Source: Gammaproteobacteria bacterium (GTDB lineage Bacteria > Pseudomonadota > Gammaproteobacteria > Pseudomonadales > Pseudohongiellaceae). From it: 64,000 nt of DNA. The stretch spans positions 124,001 to 188,000 of the forward strand of contig PASF01000013.1 of NCBI GenBank assembly GCA_002711845.1, given 5' to 3'. A model generated the notes under the pieces. The model had not been told where the DNA came from and searched no databases. It saw only the letters and a list, made by a program, of their open reading frames with translations. The position numbers and the translations under genes were made by a program. Positions 30,788 through 41,198 of this stretch are shown here, piece after piece (within the stretch, counting starts at the first letter, position 1; each line of letters begins with the position of its first letter).

Positions 30788-32032
30788 ATGAGCGCTCCAG
30801 ATAACAGCAACATGATCGTAGGCCTGGATATCGGCACGTCCAAGGTGGTTGCCATCGTGGGCGAGGTGAAAGCCGATGGCAGTCTGAATATCGTCGGCAT
30901 TGGCAGCCACCGATCGCGGGGCCTGAAGAAGGGCACTGTGGTCAATATCGAGTCGACAGTGGAGTCTATTCAGCGTGCCGTCGAAGAGGCGGAGCTGATG
31001 GCAGGGTGCCGGATCCACTCGGTTTACGCGGGGATCGCCGGCAGCCATATCCGCAGCATGAATTCCCACGGCATCGTGGCTATTCGTGACCGGGAGGTCA
31101 CCAGGGCTGATATTGACCGTGTCATAGATGCGGCACAGGCAGTTGCCATACCTGCTGATCAGCGTGTGCTGCATATCCTGCCGCAGGAATACATTATCGA
31201 CTCTCAGGAAGGTGTTAAAGAGCCGCTGGGCATGTCAGGGGTACGCCTGGAAGCCAAGGTGCATCTGGTCACCTGCGCCATCAATGCGGTGCAGAACATC
31301 GAAAAGTGCATCAAGCGCTGCGGTTTGCAGACCGAGGAAATAATCCTTGAGCAGCTGGCTTCAAGTTATGCGGTGCTTACCGAGGACGAGAAAGAGCTCG
31401 GCGTCTGCATGGTTGATATAGGTGGTGGCACCACGGATATCGCGATTTTTACCGAAGGAGCCATTCGTCACACGGGTGTGATTCCCATCGCTGGTGACCA
31501 GGTCACCAATGACATCGCCATGGCACTGCGCACGCCAACAGACAATGCCGATGAGATCAAGATCAAGTATGCCTGTGCCCTGACCCAGCTTGCCAGTGCC
31601 GGGGAAATGATCAAGGTGCCCGGTGTCGGCGAAAGGCCGGCGCGCGAATTGTCACGTCAGGCACTGGCGGAGGTGGTAGAGCCGCGCTACGACGAACTGT
31701 TCACGCTGGTCAAGGCCGAGTTGCAGCGCAGCGGCTATGAAAACCTGCTGGCCGCGGGTGTGGTGCTGACCGGCGGCACCAGCAAAATGGAAGGTGTCAT
31801 TGAGCTGGCTGAAGAGATTTTCCACATGCCGGTGCGTATCGGCATGCCGCAGAGTGTCAAGGGGCTGGCAGATATCGTGCGCAATCCCATTTATTCCACG
31901 GGTGTTGGTTTATTGCTGTACGGCATGCGCCAGCTGCAGCAGCAGGAACGCAGCCACCATCCGGTAACCGTCAAAGAACCAAAGATAAGTATCGTTGAAC
32001 GGGTAAAAAACTGGCTTAAGGAAAATTTTTAG
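30788..32032 (+). CDS. ftsA: Cell division protein FtsA
   Basis: 414 residues, actin/Hsp70 fold. Phosphate-1 VGLDIGTSKVVAIVGE, phosphate-2 VDIGGGTTDIAIF and the adenosine-binding VLTGGTSKMEG motifs are intact. The C-terminal amphipathic helix (SIVERVKNWLKENF) tethers FtsZ filaments to the membrane. Precedes ftsZ by 70 bp. Confidence 0.99.
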   Translation: MSAPDNSNMIVGLDIGTSKVVAIVGEVKADGSLNIVGIGSHRSRGLKKGTVVNIESTVESIQRAVEEAELMAGCRIHSVYAGIAGSHIRSMNSHGIVAIRDREVTRADIDRVIDAAQAVAIPADQRVLHILPQEYIIDSQEGVKEPLGMSGVRLEAKVHLVTCAINAVQNIEKCIKRCGLQTEEIILEQLASSYAVLTEDEKELGVCMVDIGGGTTDIAIFTEGAIRHTGVIPIAGDQVTNDIAMALRTPTDNADEIKIKYACALTQLASAGEMIKVPGVGERPARELSRQALAEVVEPRYDELFTLVKAELQRSGYENLLAAGVVLTGGTSKMEGVIELAEEIFHMPVRIGMPQSVKGLADIVRNPIYSTGVGLLLYGMRQLQQQERSHHPVTVKEPKISIVERVKNWLKENF

Positions 32033-32102
32033 GCCGTAAATTTTGAACGACAGGATCAGTACATCCAATTATCAATAAATCCAAGGCATGACAGGGGGCC
32101 GT

Positions 32103-33290
32103 ATGTTTGAACTTCTAGATAGTATTCCACAAAGTGCCGTCATCAAGGTTATCGGTGTAGGCGGGGGCGGTGGCAACGCCGTTCGTCACATGATCAGCAA
32201 TCACGTCGAAGGCGTGGAGTTTGTCTGTGCCAATACCGATGCGCAGGCACTGACCAATCTGCAGGCCAAGACCCTGCTGCAGATGGGCAGCACCGTGACC
32301 AAGGGGCTGGGCGCCGGCGCCAATCCGGAGATCGGACGCCAGGCCGCGCTGGAAGACCGTGAGGAAATTGCAGAAATCCTCAGTGGCGCCGACATGGTCT
32401 TTATCACGGCAGGCATGGGCGGTGGCACCGGTACCGGCGCAGCGCCAATATTCGCCGAGGTTGCGCGCGAGCTGGGCATACTCACCGTCGCGGTAGTCAC
32501 CCGGCCATTCCCTTTTGAAGGCAAGAAACGCTCGCTGATCGCTGACCAGGGCATCATGGAGCTGTCACAGAACGTGGATTCCCTGATCACCATCCCCAAT
32601 GAGAAGCTGTTGTCGGTGCTGGGTAAGAATGCCTCGCTGCTTGAGGCATTCAAGGCCGCCAATGATGTGCTGCTGGGTGCGGTCAAGGGTATTGCCGACC
32701 TCATTATCCGTCCGGGCATGATCAATGTGGATTTTGCCGATGTGCGCACAGTGATGTCGGAGATGGGCATGGCCATGATGGGCACCGGTTATGCCACCGG
32801 TGAGGATCGGGCTCGCGAGGCGGCGGAAGCTGCTATCCGCAGTCCGTTGCTGGAAGACGTCAATCTGCATGGCGCGCGTGGCATTCTGGTCAACATCACC
32901 GCCGGCGAAAACCTGTCGCTGGGCGAGTTCTCTGAAGTGGGTGATACCATTTCCGAGTTTGCCTCTGACGATGCCACAGTTGTTGTGGGTACGGTTATCG
33001 ATGCGGATATGGGTGACGAAATCCGGGTAACGGTCGTGGCGACGGGCCTGGGTGAGGTGCGTGCTGCAGAAGCCCGTCCTACCAAGGTGGTTGATAACAC
33101 CCGCTCAGCCCAGGTGGCCGGTGGTAATTACCGTCCCGTCGAGCGACCGTCAGCGCCGGCCGCACGGCCGCGTCCGGCAGCCAGTTCGCATACCATGCCG
33201 CAGAACAGCGGTTTTGCCAAAGCGGTGGGCGCCGAGGACAGTATGGACTACCTGGACATACCGGCGTTCTTGCGTCGCCAGGCGGATTGA
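32103..33290 (+). CDS. ftsZ: Cell division GTPase FtsZ
   Basis: 395 residues. The start is the ATG giving [10 protein letters not shown] because AGGGGG lies just upstream and the family begins there; an ATG five codons earlier is possible. The tubulin signature [10 protein letters not shown], the T7-loop residues NVDFADVRT and the C-terminal peptide [12 protein letters not shown], which binds FtsA and ZipA, are all present. The linker (about 315-375) is Pro/Ala/Arg-rich. Forms the Z-ring. Confidence 0.99.
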   Translation: MFELLDSIPQSAVIKVIGVGGGGGNAVRHMISNHVEGVEFVCANTDAQALTNLQAKTLLQMGSTVTKGLGAGANPEIGRQAALEDREEIAEILSGADMVFITAGMGGGTGTGAAPIFAEVARELGILTVAVVTRPFPFEGKKRSLIADQGIMELSQNVDSLITIPNEKLLSVLGKNASLLEAFKAANDVLLGAVKGIADLIIRPGMINVDFADVRTVMSEMGMAMMGTGYATGEDRAREAAEAAIRSPLLEDVNLHGARGILVNITAGENLSLGEFSEVGDTISEFASDDATVVVGTVIDADMGDEIRVTVVATGLGEVRAAEARPTKVVDNTRSAQVAGGNYRPVERPSAPAARPRPAASSHTMPQNSGFAKAVGAEDSMDYLDIPAFLRRQAD

Positions 33291-33341
33291 TACAGGGTCA
33301 TACCCAGGGCAGTTGAGGCCCGAACACGGCCAATTGAGTGT

Positions 33342-33370
33342 TTGGGTTCTCAACTGATATTTGCTATCAT
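33342..33370 (+). promoter_or_regulatory. Predicted lpxC promoter with extended -10
   Basis: The -10 box TATCAT (33365-33370) is preceded by TGC, giving an extended -10. A weak -35, TTGGGT (33342-33347), lies 17 bp upstream. Transcription would start near 33377, just before the palindrome at 33381-33404. Confidence 0.5.
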
Positions 33371-33380
33371 CGGCGAAAAT

Positions 33381-33404
33381 GCCCAGGGGCTGCAGCTCCT
33401 GGGC
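33381..33404 (+). promoter_or_regulatory. 24-bp near-perfect palindrome in the lpxC leader
   Basis: The arms GCCCAGGGGCTG and CAGCTCCTGGGC are complementary with one G:T pair. It lies between the predicted lpxC promoter and the start codon, 20-30 nt before the ATG. It can form a stem in the mRNA or be a dyad operator. No T tract follows, so it is not an intrinsic terminator. Confidence 0.5.
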
Positions 33405-33432
33405 GTCGCTTATTCCGGGATAAATGCCAATT

Positions 33433-34344
33433 ATGTTGAAACAGCGCACCCTCAAAAACGTCATCCGTGCTACTGGCGTGGGATTGCACACCGGCACCAA
33501 GGTCTACCTCACATTGAGGCCGGCGCCGATTGATACGGGCATCATTTTTGTACGGACCGATCTGCAGCCGCCGGTACACATCCCTGCGCTTGCGCATCTG
33601 GTTGGCGATACCACCCTGTCTACGACCTTGATTCAGGACGATGTGCGGGTGTCAACAATTGAGCACCTGATGTCGGCCATGTCGGGCCTGGGTATCGACA
33701 ATGCCTATATCGACGTCAGCGCGCCGGAAGTGCCCATCATGGATGGCAGTGCCGGGCCGTTTGTGTTCCTGATCCAGTCAGCGGGTATCGAAGAGCAAGA
33801 CGCGCCAAAGAAATTTGTTCGCATCCTTAAGCCCATCCATCTGGAAGAGGGCGACAAAACAGTCAGCCTGGAGCCGTTTGACGGTTTCAAGGTAAGTTAC
33901 ACGCTGTTGTATGATCACCCGGTTTATCGACGCTACACCAAATCGGCGACCATTGATTTTTCCAGCACATCTTTTGTCAAGGAAGTCAGCCGGGCGCGAA
34001 CCTTCGGCTTCATGCACGAGTTCGAGGAATTGCGTAACCGCAACCTGGCGCTGGGCGCCAGTATGGACAATGCCATTGCGGTGGGCGATTATAAGGTGCT
34101 GAACGAAGACGGTCTTCGCTATGAAGACGAATTCGTAAAACATAAAATCCTGGATTCCATCGGTGATCTGTACCTGCTTGGGCACAGCCTGCTGGGTGAA
34201 TTCAAGGGTTACAAATCCGGTCATGCGCTGAACAATAATCTGCTGCGCAAACTGGAGGCGACCCGGGATGCTTGGGAACTGGTCAGTTTTGACTCCGAAT
34301 CCCAGGTGCCCATTTCTTATCTCAAGCCCGGACTGGCTGCCTAA
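33433..34344 (+). CDS. lpxC: UDP-3-O-acyl-GlcNAc deacetylase LpxC
   Basis: 303 residues. The start is the ATG giving [11 protein letters not shown], matching E. coli MIKQRTLK. An ATG three codons earlier has GGGA closer by and cannot be excluded. Zinc and catalytic motifs [24 protein letters not shown] and [12 protein letters not shown] are intact. Catalyses the committed step of lipid A synthesis. It follows ftsZ as in most gammaproteobacteria but appears to have its own promoter and a structured leader. Confidence 0.97.
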   Translation: MLKQRTLKNVIRATGVGLHTGTKVYLTLRPAPIDTGIIFVRTDLQPPVHIPALAHLVGDTTLSTTLIQDDVRVSTIEHLMSAMSGLGIDNAYIDVSAPEVPIMDGSAGPFVFLIQSAGIEEQDAPKKFVRILKPIHLEEGDKTVSLEPFDGFKVSYTLLYDHPVYRRYTKSATIDFSSTSFVKEVSRARTFGFMHEFEELRNRNLALGASMDNAIAVGDYKVLNEDGLRYEDEFVKHKILDSIGDLYLLGHSLLGEFKGYKSGHALNNNLLRKLEATRDAWELVSFDSESQVPISYLKPGLAA

Positions 34345-34385
34345 GGGAGACCCCGAGGCGCAGCGACACGGGGCGGGCCTGGCTT

Positions 34386-35318
34386 ATGAAGCTCATATTG
34401 GTTAATCAGCGTTACGGACACAGTCGCACGATTGTGATCAAAGGCTGGCTCAAGGGCCTGCTGTCGCTGTGTCTGCTCGGTGCGCCGGTGGCGCTGGGGT
34501 ATATGGGCTACCATCTGGCCCTGGCCAATACCGCCAATCATGTTGTCAGCGAGAAATCCGCTGAAGGCTGGGAGCAGCAACTCGACGAGCAGGCTCAGGC
34601 GCTGGCGGAACTCAAGCAGAATGCCGAGCAGCAGGTTGAGGCACTGACCCAGCGTCTGGCGACTCTGCAGGCGCGCCTGCTGCGTTTGGATGCGCTGGGT
34701 CTGCGGCTGACCGAAGTCGCCAATCTCGACCCCGCTGAATTCAACTTCAGTGAGCAAACACCCGGCATCGGCGGGTTGTTGCTGGAAGACAGCAGCGCCA
34801 TGGAGCCGCCTGATTTCATCCGCGCGATTACTCGCCTGGAGCAGGAAATAGAGGCCCGCGGCAACCAGCTGGAAGCCGTGTCGGGTTTGATCAACGGCCA
34901 ACAGTTTGAACAGCAGGCGGCGATCGCCGGCCGTCCAGTCAATGCCGGTTGGTTGTCCTCAGGCTTTGGTCGCAGAGCAGATCCATTCACTGGGCGTATG
35001 GCCTGGCACAACGGCATCGACTTTGCCGGCACCGCCGGCGAAGACATCATCAGCGTCGGCACCGGCGTGGTGACCTTCTCGGGTACCCGGTCCGGGTACG
35101 GCTTGATGGTTGAAGTTGACCACGGCAATGGCTATCTGACACGTTATGCCCACGCTCAGGATCTTCTGGTTGAGCAGGGGGAGATCGTTAATCAGGGTCA
35201 GGCTATCGCCCTGATCGGCAGTACCGGCCGCTCCACCGGCCCCCACGTGCATTTTGAAGTCTACAAAAACGGCCGCGTGGTCGATCCGGCTTCCTACATA
35301 CGGCGCACCCACCGCTAA
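34386..35318 (+). CDS. M23 family peptidoglycan endopeptidase (LytM domain)
   Basis: 310 residues: membrane anchor (about 22-42), coiled coil (about 55-115), then an M23 domain (about 195-305). Zinc ligands H208, D212 and H289 and the catalytic histidines H256 and H287 (GPHVHFE) are all present, so it should be an active endopeptidase in the periplasm, unlike the degenerate EnvC/NlpD activators. It sits between lpxC and secA, where enterobacteria have secM. Similar peptidases occupy this slot in other gammaproteobacteria. The specific substrate bond is unknown. Confidence 0.9.
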   Translation: MKLILVNQRYGHSRTIVIKGWLKGLLSLCLLGAPVALGYMGYHLALANTANHVVSEKSAEGWEQQLDEQAQALAELKQNAEQQVEALTQRLATLQARLLRLDALGLRLTEVANLDPAEFNFSEQTPGIGGLLLEDSSAMEPPDFIRAITRLEQEIEARGNQLEAVSGLINGQQFEQQAAIAGRPVNAGWLSSGFGRRADPFTGRMAWHNGIDFAGTAGEDIISVGTGVVTFSGTRSGYGLMVEVDHGNGYLTRYAHAQDLLVEQGEIVNQGQAIALIGSTGRSTGPHVHFEVYKNGRVVDPASYIRRTHR

Positions 35319-35344
35319 TCCAACCCGCCACTGCCACTTTGCAG

Positions 35345-35369
35345 ATGACGACACCAGTCAGGTCGTCAT
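35345..35369 (+). promoter_or_regulatory. Hairpin in the secA leader
   Basis: The arms ATGACGAC (35345-35352) and GTCGTCAT (35362-35369) are perfectly complementary with a 9-nt loop. It ends 39 bp before the secA ATG. No T tract follows, so it is not a standard terminator. Confidence 0.4.
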
Positions 35370-35408
35370 GAATCCGTATGTTTAACCATTCAGTCACAAC
35401 AGGTCATC

Positions 35409-38177
35409 ATGAACTTACAGTTTTTCAGTAAAATATTTGGCAGCAGCAATTCCCGCAAACTCAAGAAGCTGCATAAAATCGTCAAACAGATCAATGCCTT
35501 CGAAGAAAGCATCGAGGCATTGTCAGACGAAGAGTTGCGCGGCAAGACGGCAACGTTCAAAGCGCGCTTCGACGACGGCGAAGCACTGGACAGGATGTTG
35601 CCGGAAGCATTTGCTGTGGTCCGCGAAGCCAGCAAGCGGACATTGGGTTTACGCCACTTTGATGTGCAGATGATCGGTGGCATTGTCCTGCATCAGGGCG
35701 ATATTGCAGAAATGAAAACCGGTGAGGGTAAAACCCTGGTTGCCACATTGCCGGCCTATCTTAACGGGCTGAGCGGTAATGGCGTGCATATTGTTACCGT
35801 CAATGACTACCTTGCCAGCCGGGATGCCAACTGGATGCGGCCCCTGTATGAATTTCTGGGGCTGACCGTCGGGGTCATCGTCGGTGGCCAGATGCAGCAG
35901 GAAAAAAAGGCAGCCTATAACGCCTCCATTACCTACGGTACCAATAACGAGTTCGGCTTTGACTACCTGCGCGACAATATGGCGTTTCGTATTGAAGACA
36001 AACTGCAGCGCAAGCTCAACTTTGCCATTGTCGATGAGGTGGACTCCATTCTGATTGACGAAGCCCGAACCCCTCTGATCATCTCCGGTGCAGCGCAGGA
36101 CAGCTCCAAACAGTACATGGCCATCAATGAGTTGATCCCGGGCCTGGAGCGAGGCGAAGCGCCTGAAGAAAAGGCGCCCGCCATGGCCCTGGAGCGCGAG
36201 GAAAAGGTAGAAACCGGACACTTCATGGTTGACGAAAAGTCACGTCAGGTTGAGCTCACCGAGGCCGGTCATGAGCATCTGGAAGAGCTACTGACGCAGA
36301 GAAACCTGCTCAACGAAGGTGAAAGCCTGTACTCTGCCGCGAATCTGGGCCTGTTGCACCATATTCATTCGGCATTAAAAGCACATTACCTGTTCCATAA
36401 GGATGTTGAATACATCGTTAAGGACGGACGTATCGTGCTGATTGATGAGCATACTGGCCGGACCATGGAAGGGCGTCGATTGTCGGAAGGCCTGCATCAG
36501 GCCATAGAAGCAAAGGAAGGGCTGGAGATTCAAAGCGAGAGTCAGACGCTTGCCTCTACCACGTTCCAGAATTATTTCCGGCTGTACAACACGCTGTCCG
36601 GCATGACCGGTACCGCAGATACTGAAGCGTTTGAATTCAAGCAGATTTATGACCTTGATGTGGTGGTAATACCACCCAATACGCCCATGCAGCGAATCGA
36701 CAAAAACGACCTGGTGTTCCTGTCCATGGAGGAGAAATTCGAGGCGATTGTCAGTGATATCAAGGAGTTCAGTGCAAAGGGTGCGCCCATTCTGGTGGGC
36801 ACGGCGTCAATCGAAACATCGGAGATGCTGTCCAAGTTCCTGACCAAGGAAAAGATCGAGCATGAAGTGCTGAACGCAAAATTCCATGAAAAAGAAGCGT
36901 TTATTATTGCGCAGGCCGGGCGGCCCGGTGTGGTTACCATTGCTACCAACATGGCGGGTCGTGGTACCGATATTGTTCTGGGTGGCAACTGGGAAACCGA
37001 GGTTGCGGCCATGGACAACCCCTCCCCCGAGCAGATAGCTGCTGCCAAGGATGCCTGGCAGCAACGCCATGATCAGGTACTGGAGGCTGGTGGCCTGCAC
37101 ATCATCGGGACAGAGCGTCACGAATCACGCCGTATTGACAATCAGCTGCGTGGCCGGTCAGGTCGTCAGGGCGACCCGGGGTATTCGCGTTTTTATCTGT
37201 CACTGGAAGACAACCTGATGCGTATTTTCGCGTCCGACCGGGTAAAAGGCTTCATGCAGAAGCTGGGCATGGAACGCGGCGAGGCGATCGAACATGGCAT
37301 GGTATCCAAATCCATTGAAAAGGCACAGCGCAAGGTTGAAGGCCGTAACTTCGATATTCGCAAACAGTTGCTGGAATACGACAATGTCGCCAATGATCAG
37401 CGCACCATCGTCTACCGTCAACGCAATCAGGTCATGGCCAGCGACGATATTGGCGAGTTGGTCTCCAACATGCGCAACGAAGTCGCTGACCAGGTCATCA
37501 GCAGTCACATCCCGCCACAAAGTATTTTTGAGCAGTGGGATATTGACGGACTGGAGCAGGCCATGGAGGCCGAGTTCGCCATTCATTTGCCGGTCAAGGC
37601 ATGGCTGGAAGAAGACGAAAAGCTTTATGAAGAAACCCTGCGTGAGAAGATCAAGCAGGCGCTAAACGACGCCTATGCGACAAAGCGTGAAACCGTGGGT
37701 GAAAAAATGGCGCTGCTGGAGAAGCAGATTGTGCTGCAGATTCTCGATACCCTGTGGAAAGAGCACCTGGCGGCGATGGATCAGTTGCGGCAGGGCATCT
37801 TCCTGCGTGGTTACGCCGGTAAAAACCCAAAGCAGGAGTACAAGCGCGAAGCCTTCGACCTGTTCCAGAACCTGTTGTCGCGTCTGCAACACGATGTCAT
37901 CCGTTTCCTCAGCCATGTTCAGGTGCGTTCGCCGGAAGAAATAGACGCCATTGAGCGCGCACGTGATGCAGAGCGGGCCAAGGAGAAAATCAGGTTTCAA
38001 CATGCTGAGGCATCCGTCATGCAGTCCGAAGGCGCCGCCAGGTCGGCGGAGGGCAGCCAGGGTGCATCGGACAATGGCGCGCCATTTGTTCGCGAAGAGC
38101 CGAAACTGGGGCGCAACGATCCGTGTCACTGTGGTTCCGGGAAGAAGTTCAAGCATTGTCACGGGCGATTAAGCTGA
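35409..38177 (+). CDS. secA: Preprotein translocase ATPase SecA
   Basis: 922 residues. Walker [12 protein letters not shown] near 102-112, [13 protein letters not shown] (Walker B region) near 210, the second nucleotide domain with [12 protein letters not shown] near 514, and the C-terminal zinc finger [14 protein letters not shown] that binds SecB. Drives export through SecYEG, on which many envelope proteins of this window depend. No secM-like arrest gene precedes it. Confidence 0.99.
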   Translation: MNLQFFSKIFGSSNSRKLKKLHKIVKQINAFEESIEALSDEELRGKTATFKARFDDGEALDRMLPEAFAVVREASKRTLGLRHFDVQMIGGIVLHQGDIAEMKTGEGKTLVATLPAYLNGLSGNGVHIVTVNDYLASRDANWMRPLYEFLGLTVGVIVGGQMQQEKKAAYNASITYGTNNEFGFDYLRDNMAFRIEDKLQRKLNFAIVDEVDSILIDEARTPLIISGAAQDSSKQYMAINELIPGLERGEAPEEKAPAMALEREEKVETGHFMVDEKSRQVELTEAGHEHLEELLTQRNLLNEGESLYSAANLGLLHHIHSALKAHYLFHKDVEYIVKDGRIVLIDEHTGRTMEGRRLSEGLHQAIEAKEGLEIQSESQTLASTTFQNYFRLYNTLSGMTGTADTEAFEFKQIYDLDVVVIPPNTPMQRIDKNDLVFLSMEEKFEAIVSDIKEFSAKGAPILVGTASIETSEMLSKFLTKEKIEHEVLNAKFHEKEAFIIAQAGRPGVVTIATNMAGRGTDIVLGGNWETEVAAMDNPSPEQIAAAKDAWQQRHDQVLEAGGLHIIGTERHESRRIDNQLRGRSGRQGDPGYSRFYLSLEDNLMRIFASDRVKGFMQKLGMERGEAIEHGMVSKSIEKAQRKVEGRNFDIRKQLLEYDNVANDQRTIVYRQRNQVMASDDIGELVSNMRNEVADQVISSHIPPQSIFEQWDIDGLEQAMEAEFAIHLPVKAWLEEDEKLYEETLREKIKQALNDAYATKRETVGEKMALLEKQIVLQILDTLWKEHLAAMDQLRQGIFLRGYAGKNPKQEYKREAFDLFQNLLSRLQHDVIRFLSHVQVRSPEEIDAIERARDAERAKEKIRFQHAEASVMQSEGAARSAEGSQGASDNGAPFVREEPKLGRNDPCHCGSGKKFKHCHGRLS

Positions 38178-38197
38178 TAAACGGATTAGGTGAGAGT

Positions 38198-39421
38198 ATG
38201 GCGACAGGAAAATCAGGAACGGGCAGGTTGGTGCCGGTGTCGGGCGTCAGGATGGCAGCGATCAGCGCGGGAGTGCGATACCAGAATCGACTGGATCTGG
38301 TGCTGTTCGAGTTGGCGCCGGGCACTCGCACGGCAGGGGTGTTTACCCGCAATGCGTTCTGTGCTGCCCCCGTGGTACTGGCGCGCAAGCACCTGACGGC
38401 TACTGGCGGCGACACACGCTATCTGCTGATCAATACCGGCAATGCCAATGCCGGTACTGGTGAACAGGGGATGGTCGATGCCGTGCATTGCTGTCAAGCC
38501 CTGGCCGATGCGGCACAGGTAGAACTGGCGCAGGTGCTGCCTTTCTCCACCGGGGTAATTGGCGAGCGCTTGCCAGCGGAGAAAATTGTGGCAGCTGCGC
38601 CTGCAGCGCTGGCTGCGCTGCAGGAAGATCAGTGGCTGGATGCAGCGAAAGGCATCATGACCACCGATACGCGGCCCAAGGCAGTGTCTGCCATTGTCAC
38701 CCACAATGGCAAGTTGATCACCCTGACCGGCATCACCAAGGGTGCCGGTATGATTAAGCCGAATATGGCAACCATGCTGGCGTTTGTCTGCACCGATGCT
38801 GACATAGAGCAGGATCTGTTGCAGGATCTGCTGATATCTGCGGTTGAACAGTCATTCAACAGAATTACCGTTGATGGTGATACGTCAACCAACGACTGCT
38901 GCGTTCTCAGTGCCACCGGCAAAAGCGGCATCAAAGTCGACAGGTCGGACGAAGGACTGTTTGATGCGTTCAGCAGGGCGTTGCACGAGTTAATACTGGA
39001 CTTGGCCAAACTGATCATCCGCGATGCCGAAGGTGCCAAAAAGTTCGTCACTGTTGACGTGCGCGGTGGTGCCAATACCCGGGAGTGTCTGCTAGTGGCG
39101 TATGCCATTGCCGAATCGCCACTGGTCAAGACCGCGCTGTCTGCCTCTGACCCGAACTGGGGCAGAATCCTCGCTGCCGTTGGCCGTGCCGGCGTAGCTG
39201 ATCTGGATGTGTCACGTATCGATCTGTACCTTGATGAGGTCTGCATCGTCAAAAAGGGTGGCCTGGCGCCAGACTACCGGGAAACCATGGGGCAGGCGGT
39301 GATGAACCAGGAGGATATCTGCCTGCGCGTAGAGCTCGCCCGTGGCCATGTCAATGAACAGGTATGGACAGCCGATCTGTCCGAGGAATATGTGCGTATT
39401 AACGCGTCTTATCGGAGCTGA
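38198..39421 (+). CDS. argJ: Bifunctional glutamate N-acetyltransferase / ornithine acetyltransferase ArgJ
   Basis: 407 residues from the ATG at 38198, preceded by TAGGTGAGA; a longer frame overlapping secA is not supported. The self-cleavage site is KPNMAT-MLAF with nucleophile T192, which splits the precursor into alpha and beta chains. It recycles the acetyl group in arginine synthesis. It overlaps the convergent Nudix gene by 23 bp at the 3' ends. Confidence 0.97.
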   Translation: MATGKSGTGRLVPVSGVRMAAISAGVRYQNRLDLVLFELAPGTRTAGVFTRNAFCAAPVVLARKHLTATGGDTRYLLINTGNANAGTGEQGMVDAVHCCQALADAAQVELAQVLPFSTGVIGERLPAEKIVAAAPAALAALQEDQWLDAAKGIMTTDTRPKAVSAIVTHNGKLITLTGITKGAGMIKPNMATMLAFVCTDADIEQDLLQDLLISAVEQSFNRITVDGDTSTNDCCVLSATGKSGIKVDRSDEGLFDAFSRALHELILDLAKLIIRDAEGAKKFVTVDVRGGANTRECLLVAYAIAESPLVKTALSASDPNWGRILAAVGRAGVADLDVSRIDLYLDEVCIVKKGGLAPDYRETMGQAVMNQEDICLRVELARGHVNEQVWTADLSEEYVRINASYRS

Positions 39422-40382
39422 ACAGGCTGATACCGGCGATTCCCCTGCCCCCGCGTGCTCTGGCCAGCGCCAGATCGGATGCCGTCATGCCTCCCAGGGC
39501 ATAAACCGGCACTGTGCTGGCTGCAGTCAGTGTTGCAAACAGCTCCCAGCCCAGCGACGGGTGATCGGCGTGGCTTGCAGTGGTTTGTACCGGAGACAGC
39601 AGGGCGTAGTCCGCATCCAGTGCCTGAGCCTGGCGCAATTCTTCGCGATTGTGACAGGAAACCCCGAACAGCAAATGGTCCGGCACCGGCCTGATCGTCA
39701 GTTCATGCAAAAGTCCGCTATGGGCATGCAGGCCCTTTATCCCCGGAAAGTCAGCCAGGTCTTCCCGGACCCGTCCGTCGGCCGTGACATGCGCTGCTGA
39801 CAGATCAGCGATGACACCGGCCGATGAGCCTGTCAGCGCGGGTATGGCTGTGCGGATTGCGTCCAGGTAATCGCGGTATTGGTCCTTGTGCTGGCAGCGC
39901 AGTCTGACCAGCGTGTCAGGCGGTAGCTGCAGCGAAGTCATTGACGCGTCTGGCTGATTGATAATGGCAATCCGGTCGCGCAGTTGCAGACGGCGGATGA
40001 TCAGCCGATTGGCGGGGGGGAAGTGCGTCGGATCGAGCTGGGCGGTCGCCAGCCAGCGCAGGGGTTGTTGCTCTACGCCCGTTGGTTCGCCGCGAAAGCT
40101 GTCTACAATCCAGACATCCAGCAGCACTGATTTTTCGGGGTAATTGTGTTCTATCCGACACAGGGGCTGCGCCTGCTGGACCTCTATGGCCAGCTCTTCC
40201 TTCAGTTCACGATGCAGTGCCTGTTGCACGCTTTCACCGGGCTCCAGCTTGCCGCCGGGGAACTCCCACAGGCCACCCAGATGTTGCTGCTCGGCCCTTC
40301 TAGCGACCAATACCCGGCCGTGCGCATCCAGGATAACGCCGACGGCGACATGAATGCGTTCGCCGGTCTGGTGTTCAGTCAT
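39399..40382 (-). CDS. Nudix (MutT-type) hydrolase fused to a ThiE-like domain
   Basis: 327 residues from the ATG for [12 protein letters not shown]. The N-terminal Nudix domain has [16 protein letters not shown] then REL.EEL (Nudix box about 41-63), expected to hydrolyse 8-oxo-dGTP. The C-terminal half (about 135-327) resembles thiamine phosphate synthase, with [10 protein letters not shown] and VYALGGM. This MutT-ThiE-like fusion is common in gammaproteobacteria at this locus; thiamine synthase activity is doubtful. The 5' end overlaps yacG by 8 bp. Confidence 0.93.
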   Translation of the reverse strand: MTEHQTGERIHVAVGVILDAHGRVLVARRAEQQHLGGLWEFPGGKLEPGESVQQALHRELKEELAIEVQQAQPLCRIEHNYPEKSVLLDVWIVDSFRGEPTGVEQQPLRWLATAQLDPTHFPPANRLIIRRLQLRDRIAIINQPDASMTSLQLPPDTLVRLRCQHKDQYRDYLDAIRTAIPALTGSSAGVIADLSAAHVTADGRVREDLADFPGIKGLHAHSGLLHELTIRPVPDHLLFGVSCHNREELRQAQALDADYALLSPVQTTASHADHPSLGWELFATLTAASTVPVYALGGMTASDLALARARGGRGIAGISLFSSDKTR

Positions 40383-40584
40383 CGGATTGCCGACCACCAG
40401 CAAGCTGCGGAAACTCCTCAGGGTCTACCGGTTCACCAGCAATACTGTGCCGCTCGCTGGCCCATTCGCCGAAATCTATCAGTTTACAGCGCTCGGAGCA
40501 GAATGGCCGGAATGCATTTTGGTCGCTCCAGGTCACAATGTCCTTGCAGGTGGGGCAGTTCACTTTTAATAGACGTTCACTCAT
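40375..40584 (-). CDS. yacG: DNA gyrase inhibitor YacG (zinc-binding)
   Basis: 69 residues. Four cysteines form the zinc site (CPTCKD near residue 10 and [15 protein letters not shown] near 28). YacG binds GyrB and blocks DNA binding by gyrase in E. coli. It overlaps coaE by 4 bp, the usual coaE-yacG pair. Confidence 0.95.
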   Translation of the reverse strand: MSERLLKVNCPTCKDIVTWSDQNAFRPFCSERCKLIDFGEWASERHSIAGEPVDPEEFPQLAGGRQSDD

Positions 40585-41198
40585 AAGGTATTCGCTTTCA
40601 ATTCAAGATAGGTTTTATGCATGGCCTGCACGGCATCGTGCAAAGCGAGCAGGTCGCCGTCATTGGTGATGATGTCGTCGGCCTGCGCCAGCCGCTGCTG
40701 CCGGTCAAGCTGACTGGCCATGATCGCCTTGATGGTATCAGCACTGCTGTTGTCGCGGGCCATCGCGCGCGCCAATTGCACGGACGCCGGGGCATCTATG
40801 ACCAGCACACGGTTGCACAGTGTCTGTTGATCAGTCTCCAGTAGTAACGGCGAAGACAGCAAGGTATACGGTGAGTCGCTGTGTCGCAGGCGGGACACGA
40901 TTTCCTGCCTTATCAGTGGGTGGAGCAGGGCCTCCAGCCACTGTTTTGCCGACGGGTCGCGGAAGATGATTTCACGCAGGGCCGGTCGGTCAAGGTTGCC
41001 GTCGGGCAACAGAATATGCTGACCAAAATGATCGGTGATTGCCGCCAGTGCCGGCTGGCCTGGCTGCACAACCTCGCGCGCCACCAGGTCGGCGTCGACA
41101 ACGCTAATGCCCAGTGTCGTGAAGGCATCGGTGGCAGCCGTTTTGCCACTGCCAATGCCACCCGTGATGCCGATGACCATAGGTTGATGCGCACTCAT
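40581..41198 (-). CDS. coaE: Dephospho-CoA kinase CoaE
   Basis: 205 residues. P-loop [17 protein letters not shown] is near 9-25, then [15 protein letters not shown] and the lid region. Performs the last step of coenzyme A synthesis. Sits inside the pil operon, overlapping pilD and yacG by 4 bp each. Confidence 0.97.
   Translation of the reverse strand: MSAHQPMVIGITGGIGSGKTAATDAFTTLGISVVDADLVAREVVQPGQPALAAITDHFGQHILLPDGNLDRPALREIIFRDPSAKQWLEALLHPLIRQEIVSRLRHSDSPYTLLSSPLLLETDQQTLCNRVLVIDAPASVQLARAMARDNSSADTIKAIMASQLDRQQRLAQADDIITNDGDLLALHDAVQAMHKTYLELKANTL

Noticed and set aside
40011-40020. Run of seven G inside the Nudix gene
   Set aside because: The frame is intact on both sides and the protein aligns with the family through it, so no sign of slippage.
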